Made by a program: the position numbers and the translations under genes. A stretch of DNA of 64,000 nucleotides from assembly GCF_009711165.2 (NCBI RefSeq), contig NZ_WMID02000022.1, positions 1-64,000 of the forward strand, read 5' to 3'. A model generated the notes under the pieces. The model searched no databases and was not told where the DNA came from. It saw only the letters and a program-made list of their open reading frames with translations. Below, in pieces: positions 8,853 to 17,245 of this stretch. Every line of letters begins with the position of its first letter. Position 1 is the first letter of the stretch. The DNA is from Flavobacterium sp. MC2016-06. GTDB taxonomy: Bacteria > Bacteroidota > Bacteroidia > Flavobacteriales > Flavobacteriaceae.

Positions 8853-10067
8853 ATGAATATTTCAACATTTAATTCTTTTAAAAATCGAAATTTTAGATTG
8901 TTTTTTGCCGGACAATCTCTCTCCTTGATAGGAACGTGGATGCAAAAAACAGCTGTAAGCTGGGTAATTTACAGTATTACACAATCTAAATTTATGCTGG
9001 GGGTTTCCGTTTTTGCAACGTTATTTCCAACGGCAGTTTTTTCAATTTTTGGCGGTATAGTTGCAGATCGCTACAGTCGTTTTAAAATCTTACTCATTAC
9101 TCAGATATTATCGCTTGTTCAGGCTGTTTTATTAACGCTGTCTATTTTCTTTTTTAAAGAGTTTACAGTTAATGCTATAATTATTCTGAGTGTATTACTA
9201 GGAATTATCAATAGTTTTGATGTTCCAGCGAGACAGTCTTTAGTAAGAGAATTAATAGAAGATCCGTTAGATTTACCCAATGCATTGGCTCTCAATTCGT
9301 CAATGGTAAATCTCTCAAAATTAATTGGTCCTGCATTAGCAGGATTTATTTTGGAACGTTTTGGAGATCAAATTTGTTTTGGCTTAAATGCCTTAAGTTT
9401 TATTCCGGTAATTGTTTCATTACTAATGATGAAACTGCCGATAGAAGAAATAAAAATCCGAACAGAACGTAGTATTGTAAATGAATTAAAAGAGGCTCTA
9501 GCTTATATTAAAAGCAATTCAATTATTAGTTCTGTAATTGTTTTTACAGGTTTTATGAACTTCTTTGTTTTGCCATTCACGACTTTAACTCCAGTTTTTG
9601 CTAAAGATATTTTTAATGGATCTGCAGCAACACTTGGAATTTTAGACGGTATAATTGGTCTTGGTGCTTTTATTGGTGCATTGTATTTGGCTTCTTTGAA
9701 AAAAGAAACAGATTTAAATATTATTCTGGCTCGAAATACATTTGTGTATGGTGTGGGTTTAGCGCTGTTTTCTTATACTTTAAGCTTTAACTTCGCTTTG
9801 TTTTTTATAGCAATTGCTGCTTTTGGAATGATGGGAATTGTTACTTTAACAAATACTATTATTCAAGTAAATGTTCCTAACGAGTTTCGTGGCCGTGTCA
9901 TTAGTATTTTTGTAATGGTTTTGACAAGTATGATGCCTTTAGGAAGTTTACTGGTTGGTGGAATTTCACATTATATTGGCGTACAATTAACTGTTTTAAT
10001 TGAAGGAATTATTGCAGCCGGAATTGCGTTTTTGTATTTTAAATACTTAAAGAGAAGAAAAGTTTAA
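8853..10067 (+). CDS. MFS transporter (EntS-like MFS_3 family)
   Basis: This 404-residue major-facilitator protein has about 11-12 hydrophobic segments spread evenly over its length. The N-terminal pattern NFRLFFAGQSLSLIGTWMQ and the loop after TM2 (GGIVADRYSRFK) are typical of the MFS_3 subgroup, which contains the enterobactin exporter EntS and various drug-efflux proteins. FDVPARQSLVRELI near residue 122 is another hallmark of this group. Export of a small molecule from the cytoplasm is likely, but the substrate is unknown. The isochorismatase-like gene 25 bp downstream on the same strand is probably cotranscribed. Confidence 0.88.
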   Translation: MNISTFNSFKNRNFRLFFAGQSLSLIGTWMQKTAVSWVIYSITQSKFMLGVSVFATLFPTAVFSIFGGIVADRYSRFKILLITQILSLVQAVLLTLSIFFFKEFTVNAIIILSVLLGIINSFDVPARQSLVRELIEDPLDLPNALALNSSMVNLSKLIGPALAGFILERFGDQICFGLNALSFIPVIVSLLMMKLPIEEIKIRTERSIVNELKEALAYIKSNSIISSVIVFTGFMNFFVLPFTTLTPVFAKDIFNGSAATLGILDGIIGLGAFIGALYLASLKKETDLNIILARNTFVYGVGLALFSYTLSFNFALFFIAIAAFGMMGIVTLTNTIIQVNVPNEFRGRVISIFVMVLTSMMPLGSLLVGGISHYIGVQLTVLIEGIIAAGIAFLYFKYLKRRKV

Positions 10068-10091
10068 TGATTCATTTTAATCAAAAGAAAA

Positions 10092-10646
10092 ATGGTAACA
10101 ACAATCGATAAAAATACAGCTTTGGTTATAATTGATTTGCAGAATGCTGTTCTGACTATGCCCGTAATTCATCCCATTGCTGCATTAATTGAAAATACTA
10201 ATAAATTGATAGCCGCTTTTAGAAAGGGAGACTTGCCTATTGTGTTTGTGTCGGTAAATCCTTCAAAAATGAAAATACTTCGAGTTGAAGGCGGAGCTCC
10301 CACAAGAATGGAATTATCTGAAAGTCAATTGGCATTGGCGGCCGAATTGGATACACAACCCAATGATATTTACATTACAAAACATACTTGGAATGCTTTT
10401 TTTGAAACTAAATTGAATGAAGAATTGCAAAGCAGAAATGTAACCGGTATTGTTTTAGCAGGAATTGCAACAAGTATTGGTGTAGAAGGAACTGCTCGAA
10501 GTGCCGCCGAATTGGGGTATAACATTAGTTTTGCCATTGATGCAATGACAGATAGATTTGAAGATGCACAGCAGCATAGTTTGACAAAAATTTTTCCAAG
10601 AATCGGCGAATTAGATACTACCGAAAATATTATTAATAAGTTTTAA
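10092..10646 (+). CDS. isochorismatase-family hydrolase lacking the usual cysteine
   Basis: This 184-residue protein has the isochorismatase-like alpha/beta fold. The catalytic Asp15 (LVIIDLQNAV) and Lys97 (YITKHTWNAF) are present. At the position where cysteine hydrolases carry the nucleophilic Cys, the motif reads GIATSIGVEGTAR, so residue 130 is Gly. True isochorismatases (EntB and PhzD types) also lack the cysteine, and cysteine-less GIATSIGVE proteins form a recurrent subgroup as I recall. Activity on an amide or vinyl-ether substrate cannot be decided. It follows an MFS transporter by 25 bp, which suggests joint expression. Confidence 0.85.
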   Translation: MVTTIDKNTALVIIDLQNAVLTMPVIHPIAALIENTNKLIAAFRKGDLPIVFVSVNPSKMKILRVEGGAPTRMELSESQLALAAELDTQPNDIYITKHTWNAFFETKLNEELQSRNVTGIVLAGIATSIGVEGTARSAAELGYNISFAIDAMTDRFEDAQQHSLTKIFPRIGELDTTENIINKF

Positions 10647-10689
10647 ATAAACTTATTATGCTGCTATTTTAAAATTTTGATACGTGTAA

Positions 10690-10965
10690 ATTGGTGTAAT
10701 TCGTGGCGATAAAAAAAATGCCCACAGAATTGCACAGATTTTTTGTTTCACGCAGATTTAGCAGATTCTATTTGCATTAATACTTTAAAAATTTAAATCG
10801 GCTCAATCTGCAGAATCTGTGTGAGAAGATATTTAGCAACAGATTTGCACAGATTACACAGATTTAAAATAATTAGTAAAAAATAGCTGTATAATCCTTA
10901 AAATTCTTGAGCAAAATATAATTCGTGAAAATTCGTGTAATTTGTGGCAAAAAAAATACCCACAA
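10690..10965. repeat. cluster of gAATTaCACgAATT / CACAGATT repeats, copy 1
   Basis: This gap between genes is made of short dispersed units: taaattggtgtaattcgtgg, acgcagatttagcagatt, aatctgcagaatctgtgtg, gcacagattacacagattt and attcgtgtaatttgtggc. The same units fill 13074-13342 and 20755-20968. They occur on both strands so that pieces can pair with one another. No gene or promoter could be supported in 10647-11070 otherwise. Confidence 0.7.
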
Positions 10966-11070
10966 AAACAAAATCGTTTTATATATTTGAAATCAGGATA
11001 ATTTTTGCATTATTTGCAAAATAAAACCATAAAGACCGAAATAAATTAATTTTTAATAGCAGAACGACAT

Positions 11071-12993
11071 ATGGCATTTTCAAGTTTATTCCGAAAAAAA
11101 ACGGTACAAGATATTCTGAAACAAGTTGCAAAAAATGAAGCTGACGGACATAATGCTTTAGGAAAGCATTTGACCACGAGAGATTTAACAGCTTTTGGAA
11201 TTGCTGCTATTGTTGGGGCAGGTATTTTTAGCACCATCGGAAAAGCCAGTGCAGACGGAGGTCCAGCTGTAATTTTCTTATTTCTTTTTACGGCACTAGC
11301 TTGTAGTTTTGCTGCTTTTGCTTACGCCGAATTTGCTTCTATGGTTCCAGTTTCTGGAAGTGCTTATACTTATTCTTATGTTGCTTTTGGTGAGCTGATT
11401 GCCTGGATTATTGGCTGGGCTTTAATTATGGAATACGCCGTTGGGAATATAACGGTCGCAATATCGTGGAGTGATTACTTTACAGGACTGCTCCAGAGTG
11501 GCGGTATTCATCTCCCGCAATGGATTCAGATGGATTATCTAACAGCTTCTAATGGATTTAAAGACGCCACAGCTTTAATGCAGGGCGGAAAATCATACGA
11601 AAATCTTAGTACAGCTTTGCAAGCAGCTTACACAGCTTGGACAACAGCGCCAACAATTGGTTCGTTTCATTTCGTTGCAGATTTACCAGCTTTATTCATT
11701 ATTATTTTAATTACAGCTTTGGTTTACAGAGGTATGAAAGAATCTCGTAATGCAAGTAATGTAATGGTTGTTGTAAAACTTTGTATTGTACTTTTGGTAA
11801 TTGCAGTAGGTATATTTTATGTAGATACAGCCAATTGGGATCCGTTTGCTCCAAATGGAGTTAGCGGTGTTTTAAAAGGAGTTTCAGCAGTTTTCTTCGC
11901 TTATATTGGTTTTGATGCAATTTCTACCACAGCAGAAGAATGTAAAAACCCACAGCGTGATTTACCACGTGGTATGATGTGGGCGATTATTATTTGTACC
12001 ATTTTATATATTGCCATTGCATTGGTTCTTACCGGAATGGTGCGTTATAACGAATTGAACGTTGGAGATCCTCTAGCTTTTGTTTTCGATAAATTAAACC
12101 TTAAATGGATGTCGGGAATTATTGCCGTAAGTGCTGTAATTGCCATGGCAAGTGTTTTATTAGTTTTCCAGATGGGACAACCTCGTATCTGGATGAGTAT
12201 GAGCCGTGACGGTTTATTACCTAAAAAGTTCTCTACCGTACACCCAAAATTCAAAACACCATCGTTTGCAACAATCGTAACAGGTTTTGTAGTAGCGATT
12301 CCAGCTTTGTTTTTAAATCTTACCATGGTAACCGATTTATGCAGTATCGGAACTTTATTTGCCTTTGTATTAGTTTGCGCGGGAGTTTTGGTTTTGCAGA
12401 ACAAACCAGAGATTCCAAGAGGAAAATTCAAAACACCATATATCAACTCAAAATTTATCCTGCCGGTTTTAATGATTGCAGGCTTGTATTATGCTTTTGC
12501 ACTCAATAATAAAGCAACAATGAGTTTTATCAATAACGATGCACAGACTATTGATGCAACGACAATTGTAACTTCTTTAAATAAAGAAGATTCAGAAAAA
12601 GTTTTTGCTTATTTAAAAAGTATCGACGTACATAATAAAACTGCCGAAACATCGGATTTGGAGCATTTACTGAGCCAATATCAAGACGACGAAGCAAAAT
12701 ATGCAGAAGTTGTAAAAGGATTACCAATAAGCGATTCGGCAAAATACGAGTCAGGATTCAGTTTATTCAAACACAAAATCCCAATGTGGATTTTCTTATT
12801 CGTTTTGGTTGGATTGGCCGTTTGGTCATTCAGACAAAATTTATCCTTAATCCCGCTTTTAGGATTAATCTGTTGCCTTTACATGATGGCCGAATTAAGC
12901 GTTTGGAACTGGATTTATTTTACAATCTGGTTACTTATCGGACTAATTATTTACTTTACATATAGTAGAAAAAATAGTAAACTGAATGTGTAA
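11071..12993 (+). CDS. APC-family amino acid permease with an extra soluble insert
   Basis: This amino acid/polyamine/cation-type permease has 640 residues. The N-terminal FGIAAIVGAGIFSTIGKAS is the glycine-rich TM1 motif of the cationic amino acid transporter subgroup, and about 12 core helices follow (CSFAAFAYAEFASMVP in TM2, AYIGFDAISTTAEE in the TM6-8 region). Between the last helices, about residues 485-565, lies a hydrophilic helical segment (TSLNKEDSEKVFAYLKSID and onward) that is not part of the usual fold. Helices at about 570-630 close the protein. Import of an amino acid by proton symport is inferred. It has its own terminator at 13029. Confidence 0.87.
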   Translation: MAFSSLFRKKTVQDILKQVAKNEADGHNALGKHLTTRDLTAFGIAAIVGAGIFSTIGKASADGGPAVIFLFLFTALACSFAAFAYAEFASMVPVSGSAYTYSYVAFGELIAWIIGWALIMEYAVGNITVAISWSDYFTGLLQSGGIHLPQWIQMDYLTASNGFKDATALMQGGKSYENLSTALQAAYTAWTTAPTIGSFHFVADLPALFIIILITALVYRGMKESRNASNVMVVVKLCIVLLVIAVGIFYVDTANWDPFAPNGVSGVLKGVSAVFFAYIGFDAISTTAEECKNPQRDLPRGMMWAIIICTILYIAIALVLTGMVRYNELNVGDPLAFVFDKLNLKWMSGIIAVSAVIAMASVLLVFQMGQPRIWMSMSRDGLLPKKFSTVHPKFKTPSFATIVTGFVVAIPALFLNLTMVTDLCSIGTLFAFVLVCAGVLVLQNKPEIPRGKFKTPYINSKFILPVLMIAGLYYAFALNNKATMSFINNDAQTIDATTIVTSLNKEDSEKVFAYLKSIDVHNKTAETSDLEHLLSQYQDDEAKYAEVVKGLPISDSAKYESGFSLFKHKIPMWIFLFVLVGLAVWSFRQNLSLIPLLGLICCLYMMAELSVWNWIYFTIWLLIGLIIYFTYSRKNSKLNV

Positions 12994-13028
12994 GCTAATT
13001 ATGAATTATTAGTTATAAATTATAAATG

Positions 13029-13067
13029 AAAAAACCGTTCTGAATTAGCCTCAGAACGGTTTTTTTA
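13029..13067 (+). terminator. terminator after the permease gene
   Basis: A 15-bp stem aaaaaaccgttctga (13029-13043), loop attagcc, tcagaacggtttttt (13051-13065), flanked by A and T runs. It can work in both directions and could also end transcription of the leftward gene at 13348. Confidence 0.85.
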
Positions 13068-13073
13068 TTTTGT

Positions 13074-13342
13074 TTTTGCCACGAATTACACAAATTTTCA
13101 CGAATTGTTTTTTTGCCACAGATTAAAATGATTCGCACAGATTTATTACTAATATTTTTTAAAAAATCTGCTTAATCTGCGTGAAAGAAATTTTTTTTTT
13201 TAATCATTTTAATCTGTGGCAAAAAATAAACTACAATAAGCTAATTCTCAGCGAGAAAAAAAATCTGCAAAATCTGCGTGCAAAAAACAATTACCAACAA
13301 AAAAAATAATTCGTGAAAATTTGTGTAATTCGTGGCAAAAAT
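13074..13342. repeat. cluster of gAATTaCACgAATT / CACAGATT repeats, copy 2
   Basis: The same dispersed units as at 10690 and 20755 (ttgccacgaattacacaaa, ttgccacagattaaaatgat, ctgcttaatctgcgtg, aatttgtgtaattcgtggc). The first and last units are inverted relative to each other, so the whole block can fold into a large hairpin. No open frame is supported. Confidence 0.7.
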
Positions 13343-13347
13343 AACGC

Positions 13348-14550
13348 TTACAAAACCCCAAGCTCCACCATACAAGCCTTCATCATTTCGTAAGTACGTT
13401 GAATATCATTATCCAAACCAATAGAAAAACGAATTAAACCATCTGTTAATCCCATTTCTGCTTGTTCTTCCAACGGAATTTCACTAGAAGTAGAAGTCCC
13501 CGGAGCGCTGAATAATGTTTTATAAAAGCCTAAACTAACCGCAAGATATCCCAAGTTTCTTGCCTGCATTAATTCCATTAATTCATTTGCTTTAGCCAAA
13601 GTTCCAACGTCAATAGTCAGCATACCTCCAAAACCATATTCAGGATTAATCATCGTTCTGTACAATTCATGACTCGGATGATTTTTTAAGCCCGGATAAA
13701 CGGTTTTTAAGCCGTCTTTTTCAAATTGATCAGCAAGAAAATGGGCATTATGACTGTGTTGCTTAATACGAATATGAAGCGTACGTAAATTTTTCATTAC
13801 ACTTGCAGAACGCAGACTATCCATAGTTGGACCCAAAAGCATACTTGCGCCGCTATTTACATTTTTCAGAGCATTAATAAACTCTTTAGAAGCACAAGTC
13901 ACACCACCAACCGTATCACTGCTTCCGTTAATATATTTAGTCAAAGAATGAATCACAATATCCGCACCCAATTTTGCAGGAGAAACAGACAAAGGCGAAA
14001 ACGTATTGTCAACAACCAATTTCAGATTGTATTTTTTAGCAATTTTAGCCAAACCAGCAATATCAGCAACTTCCAATAACGGATTACTTACCGTTTCGCA
14101 ATACAAAACTTTAGTATTTGGTGTAATTGCAGCTTCCACAACATCTAGTTTTGTGATATCTACAAAAGTAGTTTCAATACCAAAACGAGGCGTAAAATTC
14201 TTCAAAAAAGCATAAGTGCCTCCATAAATAGTTCGGCTCGAAACAATATGATCACCCACACCGCACAACTGCAATAGCGTAGGCGTAATCGCTCCCATTC
14301 CCGAAGCCGATACATTTGCTGTTTCAGTCCCTTCCATCGCTGCCAAAGCCTGATCTAAATATAAATTACTAGGCGAAGAATGGCGCGAATACAAATAACA
14401 GCCTTCCATATTACCTTCAAAAGTATCAAACATAGTTTTTGCCGATAAAAAAGTATAAGTCGAAGAATCAGAAATCGATGGATTCACACCACCAAATTCA
14501 CCAAAATATTGTAAATCCTGAATTTTGTCTGCTGGGTTAAAGTCTTTCAT
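13348..14550 (-). CDS. PLP-dependent trans-sulfuration enzyme (cystathionine gamma-lyase/synthase, methionine gamma-lyase family)
   Basis: This 400-residue enzyme belongs to the Cys/Met metabolism PLP family, which cleaves or joins C-S bonds in cystathionine, methionine or O-acyl-homoserine. Visible signatures are Tyr-x-Arg (YSRHSSPS, residues 54-61), SGMGAITPTLLQ (83-94), the PLP-ring Asp181 (VVDNTFSPLS) and the Schiff-base Lys205 (SLTKYINGSSDTVGG). Where methionine gamma-lyases carry a special Cys (YGCTFAF), this protein has Gly (YGGTYAF), which argues for a cystathionine-type enzyme but does not prove it. It is divergent from an Lrp/AsnC regulator, its likely controller. Confidence 0.85.
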   Translation of the reverse strand: MKDFNPADKIQDLQYFGEFGGVNPSISDSSTYTFLSAKTMFDTFEGNMEGCYLYSRHSSPSNLYLDQALAAMEGTETANVSASGMGAITPTLLQLCGVGDHIVSSRTIYGGTYAFLKNFTPRFGIETTFVDITKLDVVEAAITPNTKVLYCETVSNPLLEVADIAGLAKIAKKYNLKLVVDNTFSPLSVSPAKLGADIVIHSLTKYINGSSDTVGGVTCASKEFINALKNVNSGASMLLGPTMDSLRSASVMKNLRTLHIRIKQHSHNAHFLADQFEKDGLKTVYPGLKNHPSHELYRTMINPEYGFGGMLTIDVGTLAKANELMELMQARNLGYLAVSLGFYKTLFSAPGTSTSSEIPLEEQAEMGLTDGLIRFSIGLDNDIQRTYEMMKACMVELGVL

Positions 14551-14607
14551 TTTTATGTCATTGCGAGGAACGAAGCAATCTCATCCTCAAGGTTAGTATT
14601 TGTTTTT

Positions 14608-14685
14608 AGGAGCTATTCCTGCTATCCGTTTCAATCTTTTGTGCCGAACCCCGGCACAAAAGGATTTCCACTACTATCAGGGCTA
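14608..14685. repeat. dispersed intergenic element with GTGCC hairpin, copy 2
   Basis: This is an inverted copy of the element at 5604: aggagctattcctgctatcc, then the hairpin cttttgtgcc...ggcacaaaag, then ggatttccactactatcagggcta. A gtcattgcgaggaacgaagc fragment of the other repeat family sits at 14557. The remaining bases of 14551-14866 are AT-rich and should hold the two divergent promoters, which I could not pin down. Confidence 0.75.
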
Positions 14686-14866
14686 AGAAACCCGTTTTCA
14701 AAAGAAATTTCTATTCAAAATAATAGCTTATTAGAAAATTAATCAACTACTTTGTTTATAATTAGATTTTTAAACTATTAAAATATATTTATAAAGATTT
14801 TTAATCTAAATTTGATTGAGAAACACCAATTCAATAGATTTTTTTTCATTTCATAAAATCAACAAA

Positions 14867-15325
14867 ATGACACTAGACGCCACAGATAAAAAACTATTGG
14901 TTTTACTTCAAACCGACAGTAAAAAAACAACCAAAGAATTATCTTTAAAACTTAATCTTTCGGTAACGGCGGTTTACGAACGTATCAAAAAGTTGGAACG
15001 CGAAGGAATAATCAAAAACTATGTTGCGTTAGTTGATAAATCTAAAATCGAAAAAGGATTTGTAGTTTTCTGTCATCTAAAATTAATTCAGCATACCAAA
15101 GAATTTCTAACCAAATTCGAAAGTGAAGTAATTCAGCTCCACGAAGTTTTAGAATGCCATCATGTAAGCGGCGATTACGATTATATTCTTAAAGTACTTG
15201 TAAAAGACATGGAAGCGTATCGTGAATTTCTAGTAACCAAACTAACTTCACTACAACATATTGGAAGCACACAAAGTATGTTTATGATTAGTGAGGTTAA
15301 GAACTCTACAGTGATTTCTTTTTAA
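14867..15325 (+). CDS. Lrp/AsnC family transcriptional regulator
   Basis: This protein has 152 residues from the ATG at 14867. A longer frame opens at a TTG (14816), but the extra 17 residues do not belong to the family, whose members begin close to LDATDKKLLVLLQTDSKK. Residues 3-60 form the AsnC-type winged helix (TTKELSLKLNLSVTAVYERI) and about 65-145 the RAM effector-binding domain (LKLIQHTKEF, GDYDYILKVLVKDM). Such regulators sense amino acids. Its place back to back with the trans-sulfuration enzyme suggests control of that gene in response to methionine, cysteine or a related amino acid. Confidence 0.92.
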   Translation: MTLDATDKKLLVLLQTDSKKTTKELSLKLNLSVTAVYERIKKLEREGIIKNYVALVDKSKIEKGFVVFCHLKLIQHTKEFLTKFESEVIQLHEVLECHHVSGDYDYILKVLVKDMEAYREFLVTKLTSLQHIGSTQSMFMISEVKNSTVISF

Positions 15326-15390
15326 GTTGCTAAGGTTCTGATTTGCTGAGTTATTAAGATTTTAACAACAAAGTTTTTTTCGTCATTTTT

Positions 15391-15490
15391 GTCATCCTGA
15401 GGAACGAAGGATCTCCACAAGTAACTTTATAAAGATTGGCGACATTCTGTGAGGAGCTTCTTGCGGAGATCCTTCGTTCCTCAGGATGAC
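15391..15490. repeat. REP-like long inverted repeat, copy 3
   Basis: A perfect 26-bp arm at 15391-15416 (gtcatcctga...ggatctcc) recurs as its reverse complement at 15465-15490, with about 48 bp between. The ends match the other copies while the centre reads ggaacgaa. An open frame on the minus strand here is only repeat translation. The rest of 15326-15677 is AT-rich leader for lpdA. Confidence 0.85.
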
Positions 15491-15640
15491 AAGTTTGTGC
15501 GCAAAGTTTAAAAACCTGAAACCTGAAACAAAAACTTAGCAAACCTTTGCGTAACTCTTAGCGAACTTTCCGGTAAAACTCCCCCTCAAATTTCACACAA
15601 AAAACATTGTAATTTAAAGTTTAAACAGAACTTAATTCCT

Positions 15641-15648
15641 TAATTTTG
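15641..15648 (+). promoter_or_regulatory. -7 box for lpdA
   Basis: TAATTTTG, an exact match to TAnnTTTG, lies 29 bp upstream of the lpdA start codon. No well spaced -33 element is obvious. Confidence 0.5.
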
Positions 15649-15677
15649 TAACCGCTAAAAAATAAAACACAAATACT

Positions 15678-17081
15678 ATGAGTTCATTTGACGTAGTCAT
15701 TATAGGTTCAGGTCCTGGAGGATATGTTTCAGCAATTCGTTGCGCGCAATTAGGTTTCAAAACAGCAATAGTAGAAAAGTATACCGCTTTAGGAGGAACT
15801 TGCCTTAACGTAGGTTGTATTCCATCAAAAGCATTATTATCTTCTTCTCATCACTATGCAGAAATTGCTCATTTTGCAGATCACGGAATCGAAGTTTCTG
15901 GAGATGTAAAAATCAATCTAGAGAAAATGGTTGCTCGTAAACAAGCAGTTGTAGATCAAACCGTAGGTGGAGTTAACTACTTAATGGAAAAAAATAAAAT
16001 TACCGTTTTTACTGGTTTAGGTTCATTCGTAGATGCAACGCACATAGCAGTTGCAAAAGCTGACGGAACATCTGAAGCTATTGAAGCAAAATATACAGTT
16101 ATTGCAACAGGTTCTAAACCATCTTCTTTACCATTCATCAAAATTGATAAAGAAAGAATCATTACTTCTACAGAAGCATTAGCTTTAAAAGAAGTTCCAA
16201 AACACTTAGTAATTATTGGTGGTGGAGTTATTGGAATCGAATTAGGACAAGTTTATTTACGTTTAGGAGCGCAAGTTTCTGTAGTTGAATTTATGGACAG
16301 AATCATTCCAGGAATGGATGGAGCTTTGTCTAAAGAATTGACTAAAGTATTGAAAAAACAAGGAATGAAATTCTACGTTTCTCACAAAGTAAAATCAGTA
16401 GAAAGAAACGGCGATGCAGTTGTAGTTCAAGCTGAAAATGCAAAAGGAGAAACAATTACATTAGAAGGAGATTATTCATTAGTTTCTGTTGGCCGTCGTC
16501 CTTACACAGACGGATTAAATGCTGACAAAGCTGGAGTAAAAATTTCAGACAGAGGACAAGTTGAAGTAAACGATCATTTACAAACAAACGTTCCAAACAT
16601 CTACGCAATTGGAGATGTTGTTCGTGGAGCCATGTTGGCACACAAAGCAGAAGAAGAAGGAACTATGGTTGCTGAAATCTTAGCAGGTCAAAAACCACAT
16701 ATCGATTATAACTTGATTCCTGGTGTAGTTTATACTTGGCCAGAAGTTGCTGCAGTTGGACAAACTGAAGAGCAAGTAAAAGCTACAGGAACAGAATATA
16801 AAGTTGGAAGTTTCCCATTTAAAGCTTTAGGTCGTGCAAGAGCGAGCGGAGATTTAGATGGATTCGTAAAAATCATTGCTGATGCTAAAACTGATGAGGT
16901 TTTAGGTGTTCACATGATTGGAGCGCGTACAGCAGATTTAATTGCTGAAGCGGTTACTGCAATGGAATTTAAAGCTTCTGCTGAAGATATTTCTAGAATG
17001 AGCCACGCACACCCAACTTTCGCGGAAGCGGTAAAAGAAGCAGCATTAGCAGCTACAGATAATAGAGCATTACACGTATAA
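15678..17081 (+). CDS. lpdA: dihydrolipoyl dehydrogenase (E3)
   Basis: This flavoprotein reoxidises dihydrolipoamide in pyruvate, 2-oxoglutarate and branched-chain 2-oxoacid dehydrogenase complexes and in the glycine cleavage system, reducing NAD+. Its 467 residues are the normal length. The FAD Rossmann motif GSGPGG is at 10-15, the redox disulfide at Cys42/Cys47 (GGTCLNVGCIPSK), the NAD motif IIGGGVIGIELG near 177, the second FAD motif with NIYAIGDV near 312, and the His-Glu catalytic pair in the C-terminal HAHPTFAEAVKEA. The gene is monocistronic, followed by a strong terminator at 17101, so it probably serves several complexes encoded elsewhere. Confidence 0.97.
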   Translation: MSSFDVVIIGSGPGGYVSAIRCAQLGFKTAIVEKYTALGGTCLNVGCIPSKALLSSSHHYAEIAHFADHGIEVSGDVKINLEKMVARKQAVVDQTVGGVNYLMEKNKITVFTGLGSFVDATHIAVAKADGTSEAIEAKYTVIATGSKPSSLPFIKIDKERIITSTEALALKEVPKHLVIIGGGVIGIELGQVYLRLGAQVSVVEFMDRIIPGMDGALSKELTKVLKKQGMKFYVSHKVKSVERNGDAVVVQAENAKGETITLEGDYSLVSVGRRPYTDGLNADKAGVKISDRGQVEVNDHLQTNVPNIYAIGDVVRGAMLAHKAEEEGTMVAEILAGQKPHIDYNLIPGVVYTWPEVAAVGQTEEQVKATGTEYKVGSFPFKALGRARASGDLDGFVKIIADAKTDEVLGVHMIGARTADLIAEAVTAMEFKASAEDISRMSHAHPTFAEAVKEAALAATDNRALHV

Positions 17082-17100
17082 TTTACGTAAATGATATTTT

Positions 17101-17135
17101 AAACCGTCAAAAATTATATTTTGACGGTTTTTTTT
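17101..17135 (+). terminator. intrinsic terminator after lpdA
   Basis: Stem aaaccgtcaaaa with ttttgacggttt, followed by a long T run; it begins 20 bp after the lpdA stop codon. Confidence 0.9.
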
Positions 17136-17245
17136 GTTTTATAATGTATTGATTCGTAACTTTATAATATATAAGAAGGAAAAATAATTCTGTAAAATGA
17201 TTCCTTTGTTTTGATGTTATCTTTATGTAATAAAAAGCTAACATT

